From Balamuthia mandrillaris (taxonomy: Eukaryota; Discosea; Longamoebia; Balamuthiidae), in NCBI GenBank assembly GCA_031835245.1, contig JAVKOQ010000530.1, forward strand, positions 1 through 29,568: 29,568 nucleotides of DNA, given 5' to 3'. Positions 10,691 to 21,320 of this stretch are shown here, one piece after another (position 1 is the stretch's first letter; each line of letters begins with the position of its first letter). The notes under the pieces were generated by a model, which saw only the letters and a program-made list of their open reading frames with translations, did not search any database and was not told where the DNA came from. The position numbers were made by a program, and so were the translations under genes.

Positions 10691-11203
10691 TTAGTAGCTG
10701 GCCACCCACTTAATGATGGGCAGTATTGATCATGGGTAGTAGTGAACAGAAGGAAAGCACAATCACAAAAACAAACCAAAACCTACCCACTGCGACAGAG
10801 GAGGAGCCTGAAAGGTGCGCCTCAACAATAACGGACCGCTAGTACCGTATGTCTCACTTCCTCTGTTGCCAATTCCACCATCTCCCAAGACCGCCTCTTT
10901 AGCACCGACTCGAGGCGATCGTTTGCCACTGTCCTTCCATCGCGTCGTGTAACCGGCCAACCAACCAAGCTCAAACAAGAGACCATGCTTCCTCTTCGCT
11001 ATGCAACGAAAAAAAAAAACCATGAGACGACGTTTCACTGTTTCAGCTGAGAGACCCTTGGTCCTTCAGCTTAACGCGGCTCAATGCTTTGATCTGTTAT
11101 GGAAAGTTTCAAACCACCAATCAAAAATCAAAACAGGGGCTTAAACTTACCATAAAAAGAATACGTCTCCAAATTTACCTATAAAAGGCCTGTTCTGTCT
11201 CAT
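10691..11203 (-). CDS. Small basic protein, unknown (about 86 residues)
   Basis: Exon 1 (11179-11203, MRQNRPFI) ends at a GTAAAT donor in phase 1 and joins an acceptor at 10999-11000. The exon 10763-10998 then continues AKRKHGLLFELGWLAGYTTR and ends with a stop, closing in frame at 86 residues. Alternatively a good GTAGGT donor after ...PPLSQW joins a last exon at 10691-10708 (WVASY, stop). The product is basic and Gly-rich without a clear membrane segment. It might be an organelle ribosome or respiratory-complex accessory protein, but I cannot place it. Its start is 20 bp from a GTCGACA site at 11223 that it would share with the divergent dehydratase gene. Coding status is moderately supported by phase closure only. 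Confidence 0.45.
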
Positions 11204-11302
11204 CTCTGCAAGAGATCTCCACGTCGACAAAAACTTTGTAGTTTTTCTTCGCGTCGTCACGAACTTTGCCAGATCCAGTCGTTTCACCACTCTCTTCACG
11301 CT
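11204..11302. promoter_or_regulatory. Short divergent promoter with GTCGACA
   Basis: A 99-bp gap lies between the small basic gene (minus) and the dehydratase gene (plus). It has one GTCGACAA at 11223, 75 bp before the dehydratase ATG. It is the only motif I see in it. Confidence 0.45.
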
Positions 11303-13167
11303 ATGTTGCCGGCGGTGAGGAGGGCTGCTGCTTGCAGGACGGTGGGACGCCCCGGCATGACCCCGTTCTTGTTGGGCCGCGGGACTACTACGCTCTGCGC
11401 ACCTGGTGGAAGAAGAAGCTGCGCTTGGACGAAGAGCCTGCTGCTGCGGTCCAGAGGGTATGCTGCCACCACGACGAAAAGCTTGACTGGCAGCAGCCAC
11501 GCTTCTGCTTCGTCTTCTTCTTCACGCTCAAACGTGTTGGGCGTTCCCACCCCAGCGTACAAGGAGTCCTTGCTTCTCTCTTCTCTGCTCCTTCGCCTCA
11601 ATTTCTCGGCTCCTCTTCTGATGCTGCTGCTCAGCCAGCGATAACCACTCTGGACATGCACACCGAGGGAGAGCCTTTGCGCATTGTGTTGAGCGGACTA
11701 GAGGAGCTTCTTCCTTTTGACATGCAGGGCACCATGCTGCAGCGTAGACGTTTTGTCCAACAGAACCTGGACCACCTTCGTCGTTGCCTCATGTGGGAGC
11801 CTCGTGGCCATAGGTTTCTCTTCTCTCTCTCACTCTCTCTTCTCCTCCGTTCTGTTGTTTGTTCTGCTGTGCTCTGTTCTTCGTCACCTTTTGTCTTTCG
11901 ACTCAAGCTCACTCTTCTTCCTCGATAGAGACATGTATGGATGTCTTTTGTTTTCTCCAGAGAGACCGGACTCTGATGTTGGCGTTTTGTTCCTCCACAA
12001 CGAGGGACTCAGCTCCATGTGTGGCCACGGCATCATTGCTCTGTCCAAAGCCATCGTCGAGCTTCGTCTTGCTCATTCTTCTTCTTCTTCGTCTTCTTTG
12101 TCTTCTTCGTCTTCTTCTTTTCAAGAACTGCGCATAGACACTCCTGCTGGACTCGTTGTGGCAAAAGCATGGCTCGAAGATTCCAAACCAGTTTCCTCAT
12201 CCTCACCAGTTTCGACAAGCAAGCAAGTGAAACGAGTAACATTCGAAAACGTACCGTCCTTTGCGTATCGGTTGGACGTTCCCGTTTGGGTGCCTGAACT
12301 GGAAAGAGAAGTGCGCGTGGACATAGGATGGGGTGGTGCCTTCTATGCTTACGTGCAGGAGGATCAGCTGTGGAAGTTTGAAGAAGGAGGCAAGCCTCGC
12401 GAAGCGTCAGACTACCGTTTGCTTGGAATGGCGGTGAAGCGAGCTGTCATGCAACAAGTGGAGCTTGTTCACCCATTTGAACAAGATCTCAGTTTCCTTT
12501 ATGGTACCTTGCCTCTTCTTCTCCGTTTGCTTTCTCTCCAGCTTCGTAATAGCTTACATGAAAAAAAAGGAACCATCATCGTGGGGAAAGGACAAGCGGC
12601 AGGCTCTCACAGCAAAAACGTGTGCATCTTTGCTGATGGAGAGGTTGATCGCTGTCCCACCGGTACTTTCTTGCTCAGCTCTGTTCTTATTCGTTGTTCA
12701 CCGTGTGTTCCTCCGTTTCATTCCGATGAATAACAGGCACGGGAGTAAGCGGACGGTTGGCTCTTCATCACGCAAAGAACGAATTGTCTGTTGGCGAAAC
12801 GATTGTGATAGAGAGCATACTTGGCACCACATTTACTGGTTTTCTTTCTTCACTTTTCTCGTCTTACCTCGCTTATCCTTGCTCTCCATTTCTCCCATGA
12901 GATGCATCTCCTCTCTCCTAGCTTCTAACTTCTCTCCTTTCTTATCTGTATTAAAACACAGGGAGGGTAGTGAAAGAAACCCAGTTTGGTTCATTTAAAG
13001 CCATCATCCCGGAAGTCGGCGGAAGAGGTTCAGTACAGAAATCAGTTTTAACGTTTTCCGTTAAGCAATCTCTCACCACTTTAAACAATGCAGCTTTTGT
13101 GACGGGATTCAACAAGTGGGTGATAGATCCTGAAGATCCGTTGCGATATGGCTTTATTCTTTCATGA
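11303..13167 (+). CDS. L3HYPDH: trans-3-hydroxy-L-proline dehydratase, probably mitochondrial
   Basis: Proline racemase superfamily. The enzyme removes water from trans-3-hydroxy-L-proline to give pyrroline-2-carboxylate (EC 4.2.1.77). Exons: 11303-11533 (3' end tentative), 11635-11813, 11929-12503, 12570-12662, 12737-12838, 12962-13027 and 13094-13167, giving 439 residues. DMHTEGEPLRIV opens the core. MCGHG gives active-site Cys168. The second racemase Cys is replaced by Thr359 in DRCPTGTGVSGR, the change that marks dehydratases. TTFTGRVV, IIPEVGGRAFVTG and DPEDPLRYGF close the fold as in the human enzyme. Residues 1-77 are rich in Arg, Ser and Ala with almost no acid, which fits a mitochondrial presequence. 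A Ser-rich loop (about 185-195) is encoded by a CTT repeat within the exon. The last intron (13028-13093) is only 66 nt and lacks the usual CT array. Confidence 0.92.
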
Positions 13168-13250
13168 ACATCGTTTCTTCTGCAGAAGAAAACGAGGTGA
13201 GTTCTGCTTGTTCTTTGCTTTTTGGGTTGTGCACCTTTTAGAACAAGGTT

Positions 13251-13927
13251 TTATAGATTCTTGCTCTTCTGGTTGAGGACCCACAATTTGTAGTTTAGCC
13301 AGGAAGCAAAGCTGACCCATCCCAAGTAAGGTACCAACAACAATCCTGCTGTCTTATCCACTTGATGGCTTTTATTGTATTTTTTTTTTTTTGTTTAGAG
13401 CGAAAAGAGAGGGAGAGAGAGAGAACGAGAAAACGAGAGACGCCACTTACAATAGAGCAACCGTTCCAGCCAAACTCACCCACAAAGCGCCAATATCCAC
13501 TAACGCCAAGTCCATGCGCTTTGCCCCAAAGAAAAGGCCGCTCCAAGCAAAGTTGAAACCCAGTTGGGCAGCATAGGCTCCCAACGCAAGACCCTGTTGC
13601 TCAAAGCCGCCTTGTCTCCACACCAAGTAGGATGCATACCCCATCGAAGCCTGCACAGCAAAGGCTCAGCTCTTCAAAAAAGTAGAGGAAGAAGAAGACA
13701 AGGCAAAGAACAACAACAACACTAAAATAAATGTGTACGTAGAGTGCAGTCCAAACAGGCCCAAAGACCCAATTGGGAGGTGTCAAATAGGGCTTCTTCA
13801 ACGCTTTGTACCAACCATTGCTCTCCCCCTTCGCCGCCCTGGGAGAGAAGAGGTAGCCGCCCACCAGACCGCCCACCACCGGCAAGGCGACAGCCAGGCC
13901 AAGAGTGAAGCCTTGCCTCTCCTCCAT
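13251..13927 (-). CDS. TSPO: TSPO/MBR family membrane protein
   Basis: The translocator/tryptophan-rich sensory protein family has five membrane helices and binds porphyrins and related ligands. In eukaryotes it sits in the outer mitochondrial membrane or secretory membranes. Exons 13739-13927, 13451-13650 and 13251-13368 close to 168 residues, the usual family length. Hallmarks are [20 protein letters not shown] with VWTALY, then [27 protein letters not shown] and [20 protein letters not shown], where the aromatic residues that line the ligand pocket are kept. The exon 3 acceptor was set by phase (F-H-Q-V-D-K). The convergent stop is 84 bp from that of the dehydratase. Confidence 0.95.
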
Positions 13928-14376
13928 TCTTGCTATGTTTTTTTTATTTGCTACGCTTTTTTTGTTTGATGTTCTGCTACGCTGCGAAACTGCAACGCTT
14001 TCCGAACTTGGATAGCATGACGCACACATTCACCGACAGGACGTCAGCATCGGTGTGCATGCGATAATTTATCCATTTACCGATTTGATGTCGATAAATA
14101 ATTGTTGGGGAAAGGATCATTTTTGATTCAGATTGGACGATCGTTATCTGATGATCTGGCTGAAGAGAAATGGCAAGGGAAAAAAGAGCAGCAAAAAAAG
14201 TCCCTGCGCTTCGCGGCTTTGAGCGGGGAAATTTAGTGTCGACAAGGACCACCGCCAAACAAACCACTGCGCGTTGGTCATCTTCAATTTTTCTCTTATC
14301 AGATATTTCGATTAATTAACAACAATCGTTTGTAGCGAAAAGTTTATCGTTTTGCTGCACGGCTGCTGGTGTGGTG
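13928..14376. promoter_or_regulatory. Divergent promoter between TSPO and surface-protein gene
   Basis: A 449-bp gap with TGTCGACA at 14237 (133 bp before the plus-strand ATG, 310 bp before that of TSPO) and a near match TGTCGATA at 14087. AT-rich runs surround 14290-14330. No open frame of note is seen. Confidence 0.45.
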
Positions 14377-17145
14377 ATGAGCGCGAACACATGTTTGGTC
14401 GTTGGTCTGGTCGTGTTGGTTTGGTTGCGCGGCTCTGCCTGGGCGACAACCGGTGAGAAGAATGACCGGTTTTTTTTTGGTTTTATGGCTCTCCTTTAGC
14501 AAGGGCTTACCATTGTTACCCTTATTGCAGGTTACTTTTCGCCTGATGGTGCAGGGTCTGCATGTCTCGAAACGAACCCGTGCAACAACCCTTTTACGGT
14601 GGCCATTGAGTTTGACGAGTATATTCTTGCCGCCGGAGAGTATAACATGACAGCAACTGTGGAACTTGACAGAGACATTACATACAGGTTTTTTCGACCT
14701 CCTGTTTTCACTTTGTCTTTTCTTCTGTTTTGCCAGTTTAAAACCTTCTTTGCTCGATCTTCCTCTTCTTTTTTTGACAAAAAAAAACTTTAAACGCTTG
14801 TTCTTCTGTAATAGAGGAAGAGACGGAGACCAACCAGCAGTGATAAAAGGAGCGTCTGATTCCGAGCCTTGTTTCAGCCTTAATCATGTAAACAGTGTCT
14901 CCTACAGCCTCAGCTTCCACCATCTGGTTATTGAATGTCCCACCGACGCTGCTTTCCTTTTACGCCCATCCCACCCCATAAATGTGGAGTTGAGAGACGT
15001 GGTCATTCGAAACTCCTTTGGTGGCTTCTTTCTCAGCGTCCCGGATACTGGGGAATACGAGGTAAGCTCGTTGAAGATGACGAATGTACAAGTGAGAAAC
15101 ACTCAATGTGGAGCACCTGAGTGGAGTGGTTTGTACAATGGGGTTGTTTAGTCTCTATGAATGTACACTGATACTGCATGACCCTTTTCTTCTTCTACAG
15201 AGCCAATGATACTAATCAGCGTTGATTGGACATTTTACAAAGTTTCGTTTATTGATAACTGTGTTAAGAATACTGATACAAGTGAGTTGTTTTACTTGTT
15301 TGCGTTTTCTTCCATGCTAACCTTAGCATATCCTGTAATATTCAGTGATAGCAGTGGTGCAGGACTGCAATGTTACAAGCAGCGGTGGCACACTTCTCTT
15401 TCAAGGCAATGGTGGAGAATATGTTCTTAGGCTACAAGAACACACCACTTTTACCATGTATGGCGCAGATATGCTATTTGAAAATAATACAGCACTTACG
15501 TTAGGTTCGTTAAAGTTGCTTGCTTTTTTTTGTTTCTATTTTTCTTTGCTTTGTCTTCATTTGCTTATAAACTTTTTTTAACGTTTTATGGGCAGCAAGC
15601 TTGGAGGATCAGAGCTCATTGCGAACAAATGGGGTGCTCTCTTTCAAATCCAACTCCGTTGCGAACCAGTTGCTGTATTTCCGAAATGGGTCGGCCCTTC
15701 ATAGTCTTCTTCCCATTCAACTCCAAGGAAATAATGACAAGCCCTTGCTTGTCGTTGAACGTCCAGATTTCTCGGAGGTGTGCATCACTCCATGCGAAGA
15801 GGATGCGCCAATCTGTGATTGCAACCACCTGCCTCTCCTTTCATGGAGCATTCCATCAATTTCCCTGCAACTACCTCCTTCCAGCATGCTTGAACTTCCT
15901 CTTCTTAGCTCTTTTCCCCCCAATGATATGGATTTGCAGCTCTCCTTGGAGCTATCTGACGGGCTTGTTTACGGACAACACTTCACCACACAACCTCCTC
16001 CGGCTAATCCAAATCGTGCTTCTGTGATGAACGTGTCAATGGAGATTCCTGCATTTGCGGTGGACGCTCAGTTAAACATCATCCAGGCAAATGCCTTACT
16101 GCAAGAAGAAGCCATCACCATCCGAGTGGCGCCCAACTTCTGGAGTGACTCTTTCTTCGTAAATATGACCTTCATTCAAGTCTCCATCCAACCATCCCCT
16201 TCTCCAAGCTATCAACCTGACCAAGCCACCGTCTTGGTTACCTTTCCCGATCCTACAAAACCAGACCACACTCTTTCTCTCCTTGATCCACAAGATGACA
16301 ACCAAACTCTGACTAACCGCTCTGTCTCCGCTCAGTTCGCTACGTTGATGGAGGTTGATGAAGACGGAGAAGTTGTTGCTATGGTGTTTTTGAAGGAAAC
16401 CGAGTTCGAGGCAAAGGAGTTCGACAACATTACGTTCAACCTCAACAATGCTCTTCCGTTCTTCTCCTTCTCCACCAATATCACCGCTCTGACAACGTAC
16501 ATTGGAAACGGAGAAGAAACAACGAAAACAAACCTGACAGAGAGCATCATAATGGAAGTGGAGTTCACCATGTTCGTGGAAGAGCAAGTGGTCTCTTTTG
16601 CAGGGGTGGAGCAGGTCATGGGGGCCAACACCCTCAAGTGGAGTTTATTGCTATCCTCTTGGCCCTTCCAACACCCCACCCATTCCTTGGAGCTGCATCT
16701 CTTCCTCTCCAGCGAGGATGGACCCATCTCTCGGCTATCCGAAGAGCAATCAGGAGAAACCCAAGCGTGGATGCTGAAGCTTGGGACAGAGAACACTGAG
16801 ATCCCGGTGAACGTCCTGCCCTTGGCTCTTCTTCTTAATGAACATAACGACGAGCAACAGGTGAGGGTGAGCGCGGAATGGAAGGCAGAAGAGCAGGAGT
16901 TGATGATCCGTTTGCCTTGGTTCGGCCAAGGCTCCTTGTTATTGGATCCCGACATGTCGTTGCTGGTGGCGGAGGAATCAACGGAAGAAGACGATGAGGA
17001 TGATGGGCTATGGTGGAAGGTCACCGTCCCGGTGGTATTGGTTGTCTTCCTGGTGGCAGGCGCGGCGGTGGTGGCGGTGGTCGTGTTCGTGCAAAAGAAG
17101 CAGAGCCGCAGGACCATCAACCAACGCTCCCACGTCAACTATTAA
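14377..17145 (+). CDS. Type I membrane protein with beta-helix-like ectodomain
   Basis: Exons 14377-14452, 14531-14687, 14815-15142, 15203-15281, 15346-15504 and 15596-17145, about 782 residues. The junction of exons 3 and 4 has an equally good alternative (15128 to 15201). A signal peptide (CLVVGLVVLVWL) leads into strand-rich, Cys-containing rungs such as FHHLVIECPTDAAF, VELRDVVIRNSFGG and GGTLLFQGNGGEY, typical of right-handed parallel beta-helix (pectin lyase-like or Pmp-like) surface proteins. The membrane-proximal 270 residues match the gene at 7667-10638: VDEDGEVV, FTMF, KWSLLLSSWPF, LELHLFLSSEDG, MIRLPWFGQGSLLLDPDMSL with LVAEE. An acidic stem, one helix (VPVVLVVFLVAGAAVVAVVV) and a short basic tail (QKKQSRRTINQR) end it. 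A cell-surface role is inferred. Confidence 0.82.
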
Positions 17146-17289
17146 ACCTTCATCCCCTTCACGAATGGTTCTTTTTCTGGGTGTATATTGGATTATATAT
17201 AAAAAGACTTATATTAAAAGAATAACAGGCGAAAAGCGAAGAAGGATTTGAAACGACAGCAGAGACCTTCACGACAAGAAACAACGACG

Positions 17290-17803
17290 ATGGGCAATAT
17301 TTTCGGTGCGCCTGCTTTACGCTCTAAACCATGTTCGTTAGTTCCAAGCTTCTCTTTTTTCGTTTGTTTGGGGATGAGACGTCCAAACATGCTTTTCATC
17401 TTAACATTATAGGGAGAAGGAGCTCCTACTTCACCCTTGTGGACTTCCATATGCGTTGGAGCGACTTTGGGTCCATACTCTTCATGAACGGGCAGGAGGA
17501 GCTCTTTGATCTGGGCTGCGTCTACTGCGACGCCGCCAACCCAACCTCCGTGGAAGAGCTCTTCCACCTTTCTGATACCGACCAAGGTTAGCGGAGGAGA
17601 GGAGGGGTTTCCAGTTCGGTTTTTTTTCTCATCCTTTGTAACAAGGATACGCTATTCAAGTATGGGCTGGGAAAGAACCCGAGGATCCGTACGTCTACAT
17701 AGAGCATGGCCCGGAGGTGTGCACCTTTGACGCCTGGTACCGGGTTCCTATCCCCATCTTTCGTCATGCATTTGCCAACCTGGGAACACCGCCATCCTCC
17801 TGA
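17290..17803 (+). CDS. Small hypothetical protein, tandem copy 1
   Basis: Exons 17290-17332 (43 nt), 17413-17586 (174 nt) and 17646-17803 (158 nt), 124 residues. The family is not recognised. The start MGNIFGAPALRSK looks like an N-myristoylation signal (Gly2), so membrane attachment is possible. The core has YFTLVDFHMRW, SILFMNGQEELFDLG, NPTSVEELFHLSDTD, YVYIEHGPEV and WYRVPIPIFRHAFAN. All are also in the next gene at the same spacing. About 100 residues with alternating strands suggest one compact domain. Both introns are phase 1. No TGTCGACA is seen upstream. Confidence 0.8.
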
Positions 17804-18038
17804 AGAAAAAAGAACAAGAGGAGGGACAGCAGCGAAAGCATAGGTCGAGAGGACAAAAGACTAGAAAGCAGGGAGAGAGAGAGAGAGAGAGAGAGCTTTG
17901 CGCGAGCGAGCGAAAGAGAGAAGAGAGCAGAGAACGAAGGACAAAACAAGAGAACGGGAAGAGCGGAGTGAGAGCTGTAAATAAAGCATTACTATAATAA
18001 TTAATAAAAAAAAGAAAGAAGTACAAAACAAACCGGGA
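17804..18038. other. Intergenic spacer between tandem copies
   Basis: Purine-rich spacer with a GA run (17874-17894) and a candidate polyadenylation signal AATAAA at 17980 for the upstream copy. The promoter of the second copy must lie within these 235 bp. Confidence 0.4.
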
Positions 18039-18658
18039 ATGCACAGAACGTCTTCTTCTCCTGGCTTACACAAAGAGCCTTGTTGGTCGCTCTCATTCAT
18101 CCTCTGCGTCTGTTCTTTGGGTTTGCTGCTGACTTGTTTGTGTGACACAGCGGCTGATGAGCTTTACTTCACGGTGGACAACTTCAGCATGGCTCTCGGC
18201 CGCGACGGAGAGAGCATTTGCTTCATGGCAGGACGGGAAGAGCTCTTTGATATGGCCATCGTTTTTGACCCACCCCACCCTAACACGGTTGAAGAGCTCT
18301 TCACTTATTCTGACACTGACGAGGGTCTTTTTCTTTTTGCTTCTTGTTCTTCTTCTTCTTGTACTTGTTCTTCTTCTTCTTCTTCTTGTTCTTCTTCTTC
18401 TTCTTCTTCTTCTTCTTCTTCTTTTCTTCTTTTCTTCTTCATCGTTCTTCGTTCATCGTTCTTCTTCTTCTTTTCGTTTAGTAGTTCTGAAAACTTGGTG
18501 AACAATAAACAGGATATAACATAGAGATATCGGTTGGGGACGATGCGTATGTTTACATAGAGCATGGCCATGAAGTCAGCAAGTCTGACACTTGGTACCG
18601 AGTTCCCATTTCGGTCTTTCGACAGGCGTTCGCCAACTTTAAGAAGAGACAAAAATAA
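18039..18658 (+). CDS. Small hypothetical protein, tandem copy 2
   Basis: Exons 18039-18081 (43 nt), 18151-18324 (174 nt) and 18513-18658 (146 nt), 120 residues. The first two exons match those of the 17290 gene to the base in length, and both introns keep phase 1, so the duplication copied the whole gene. Shared blocks: ELYFTVDNFSM, SICFMAGREELFDM, NTVEELFTYSDTDEG, AYVYIEHGHEV, WYRVPISVFRQAFAN. The first intron is also open if read through and would add a hydrophobic stretch. I prefer splicing because it restores the paralogue's structure. The start lacks the Gly2 signal, so the copies may sit in different places. The second intron has grown by a CTT array. Confidence 0.8.
18341..18475 (+). 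repeat. (CTT)n microsatellite in intron
   Basis: CTT units with CTTGTT and CTTTTC variants fill intron 2 (18325-18512) of the second tandem copy. The same intron in the first copy (17587-17645) is 59 nt with no array, so the array arose after the duplication or was lost from one copy. Confidence 0.9.
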
Positions 18659-18802
18659 CAAAAGACTTGCAGGCAATGGGCTGTTAGTTACTTCACATAC
18701 AAAAGAACCAAATCAACTCACCAAAGCAGGAGAGAAAGGCAGAGCGGCAGAGAGACGGGAGAGAAAGAGAGATTTTGCACAAACAAGCAAAGGAGCGTTA
18801 CT

Positions 18803-21320
18803 TCACAAAAGATCAGCCGATTTTGGAGCAGCTATGGAATTGTTACGTAATATCTCAGGATCCAGCTCCACTACCTGCCCTATATCCAATATGATCCTTT
18901 TGTTGTTGAAAGATAATCGTTAGAGGAGGAAAGAGGGGGGAAAAGGAGAAGAGAAGGGAAGAGGGAGAAAGAGCAGCAAACAGAAAGAGAAGTAGGAAAG
19001 AGAAAGAAAATAACGAAAAGACAAGAAAATAAAGGAGAGTAGTAAAGAGCTAGTGGAGAAGATACGTGGTTCCAGCCTCTCCGACGTCAAATCTTAAGAA
19101 GTCGTCCTGTAGCCGCTGAGATGGTGATGCACAAGAACCTTTTTCGTCTTGCGAAGGAGAAAATGATGTTACATCCTTCTCATCTTCTTGTTTGTTGCTG
19201 TCTTGTGCTGCGTTTGCTTCTGTATCTTTCTCTTTTTCCTCTTGTTGCTGTTGCTCTGCTGCTTTGTTTTCCGGTTGCTTTCGTTCATGATAACGAGCCA
19301 CCGCTTCTTCCACCAATGTCACCAGATGCTTCAGTGATTGAACATTCTGTCCGTTGAAGCGGTACAGCACTGTGCACCAACCGCCAGCTGTGTAGCCTAT
19401 TGTAGCCTTGGAGGACAACATTTGGGCGAGGATCACGATTTCGCTTCTTTCTTTTGTGGGCAAACTATAGAAGAAACTGTGAACTAGCGCGCTAGGAGCG
19501 CGTTTCTGCCAGTCTACACCATACCTTTAAAGCCATGTAAATACTAGAGAGAGATTGGAACAAAGGCACAGCCAACAGAGCGGCACCATAGAGCAAGCTA
19601 CGAACCAAGAGAGAAGGAACGGGACAGATAAAGGAATGAATACAAGCCCGCCAATGACGTAGTAACTGGCAAAGCAATCGAAGCCATGAATCCGAGGCAC
19701 TAGAGTTGGCGTATGGGCTACCGTTGCTTCTAGCTCCACAACCTTACCTTGTCGCAGTACTGTAAGCCGGCAGTTGTCTCCTGTATACTTCATTCCTGGT
19801 TTCACATTAGAAAAAAGAAAGCGAGAAAACAAGAACACAAAAGAACAAACCAATGAGGTGTGTCCAAGAGATTCGTTCCTCGCCACGATACACAATCGTA
19901 GCATCATCCGCGATGGAAACTCCATCGAAGCTCAAAAGAATGTCCTCTTCTTGCAGTGCATTGGAAAAAGTGGACTTGGGATTGACAGAAGTGACCAGCA
20001 CGCCGCTTTGTTTATCATCCATGCTGTAGTACCGCCTTATAGAAGGGTTTTCCATGTTTGCTACCTGCACGTTGTTCTATTAACATTTTATGCACAACAC
20101 AATAAACACAGGCAGAGAATACGGACTCTAAGCCCAGGCGTACAGAATGACACGCGGCCAGTAGCATCATACTCGGTGAGAAAGCGCTGGATAACAGGCA
20201 CTGGAATGATGTGTCTATTATTCGATGTTAGAGTTAGCAACCTTCTTCTTCAGACACAGTGGTATAATTCGCATAGGCAAGAAAATTGCTAGCATACCCT
20301 ATAAGTTGCGCTTTGAGTTTTCGTGAAAACGCAATACCAACTACTTTCGTTCCTTGGAAAACAGGTCCTCCTGTAGGTTACGTTTTAGTGAGTGTGCAAA
20401 TGAATGCCAACACAAGGACAAAAGAAACGAAGAGCAACATAAATAATAAGAGAGAGAGGAGAGAGGAGAGAGAGAGAGAGAGAGAGAAGCAACCAGAATT
20501 GCCAGAGTTGATAGCAGCATCAATCTGAACGGCCAACAATGAGCAGAAGCGATTCACAAAGGTCCTTACGTCCACCCTCGAGACCACTCCACAAGTGACG
20601 CTGATGTTGTCGCCGCCGGTTGGATAGCCCACACAGGTCACCGACTCCTGCAGTTGTGGCACAGCCCCAAATTCGAGCGGCTTGTGGCCCTCCCAGAAGG
20701 CCTCATCCTGAACGCGCAGAAGCGCAATGTCACATTGGTAGCCTATGCACAGCACCTCCGCCATGTAGCGCTTCGGACTGCCGTGTCGCCTCACCCTTTG
20801 AAAAAAAGAGTTTGAGAAGAGACCAAATGACCAGCAGAGGAGAGAGGAAGAGAGGAGAGGGAGAGAGAGAACGAGAGAGGGAGGGGAACGAAAGGACGAG
20901 GAAACGGATAATGAGAGCCGAGTCAAAGAGGCGAGAGGAAAGAGAGCAGAGAGCAGAGAGAGCGTACATGATGGTGGTAAAGTTTTCAACGACATGAGCG
21001 TTAGTGAGAATCCGTTTCCCGCCTATGATGAAGCCAGAGCCAGACGAGTTCTTTGGCCCCTTTTTCTGCCAAGGCCTCTTGTAGGACACGGAGCTCTTCA
21101 CGGTGAAGACTTTGACCACAGAGCTCAAAGGGATGGCGTGGAGCAGGCTCTGCTGTCTTTTGGGCTGCTTTTTTGCTCTTGAGGCCTTGGTCTGTGGTGT
21201 CTGTGGTGGTTGCTGCTGTTGCTCTTCCTCCTCCTCCTCCTCTTCTTCTTCCTCCTGCTCTGCCTCCTCCTTCTCGTTCTTCTCCTCCAGAGAACCGCTG
21301 CTCGCGCCTTCCTCTTCCAT
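18803..21320 (-). CDS. DEG9: Deg9-type HtrA/Deg serine protease
   Basis: ATP-independent trypsin-like protease with two PDZ-like regions, of the plant nuclear/nucleolar Deg9 type. Exons 20968-21320, 20494-20795, 20298-20370, 20127-20214, 19851-20076, 19606-19795, 19066-19524 and 18803-18896 close to 594 residues. The catalytic triad is intact: His109 (TNAHVV), Asp140 (CDIALL), Ser218 (INSGNSGG). Other family blocks are VGYPTGGDNISVTCGVVSRV, IIPVPVIQRFLTEYD, MENPSIRR, EDILLSFDGVSIADD, GGLVFIPLSVPFL, IGYTAGGW, FLRFDVGE and a final ILRNNSIAAPKSADLL that matches the Deg9 tail. Two oddities appear: an N-terminal poly-Glu/Gln run (residues 20-37) followed by a Lys-rich stretch that may act as a nuclear signal, and an acidic insertion of about 55 residues rich in Gln and Glu in the C-terminal region (19090-19290). 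TGTCGACA lies 84 bp upstream. Confidence 0.93.
20440..20490 (-). repeat. (GA)n run in a Deg9 intron
   Basis: GA dinucleotides on the plus strand, CT on the sense strand, just after the donor of exon 2 (20492-20493). A longer GA-rich tract occupies 20830-20960 in the previous intron. Confidence 0.85.

Noticed and set aside
12076-12122. CTT run in the L3HYPDH gene taken as an intron
   Set aside because: The frame stays open through it and codes a Ser-rich loop between AIVELRL and the strand ELRIDTPAG. No splice pair improves the match to the family.
18039-18150. Hydrophobic N-terminal segment for the second tandem copy if intron 1 is read through
   Set aside because: The 43-nt exon, phase-1 donor and acceptor match its paralogue exactly, so splicing is the better explanation, though unspliced mRNA could encode it.
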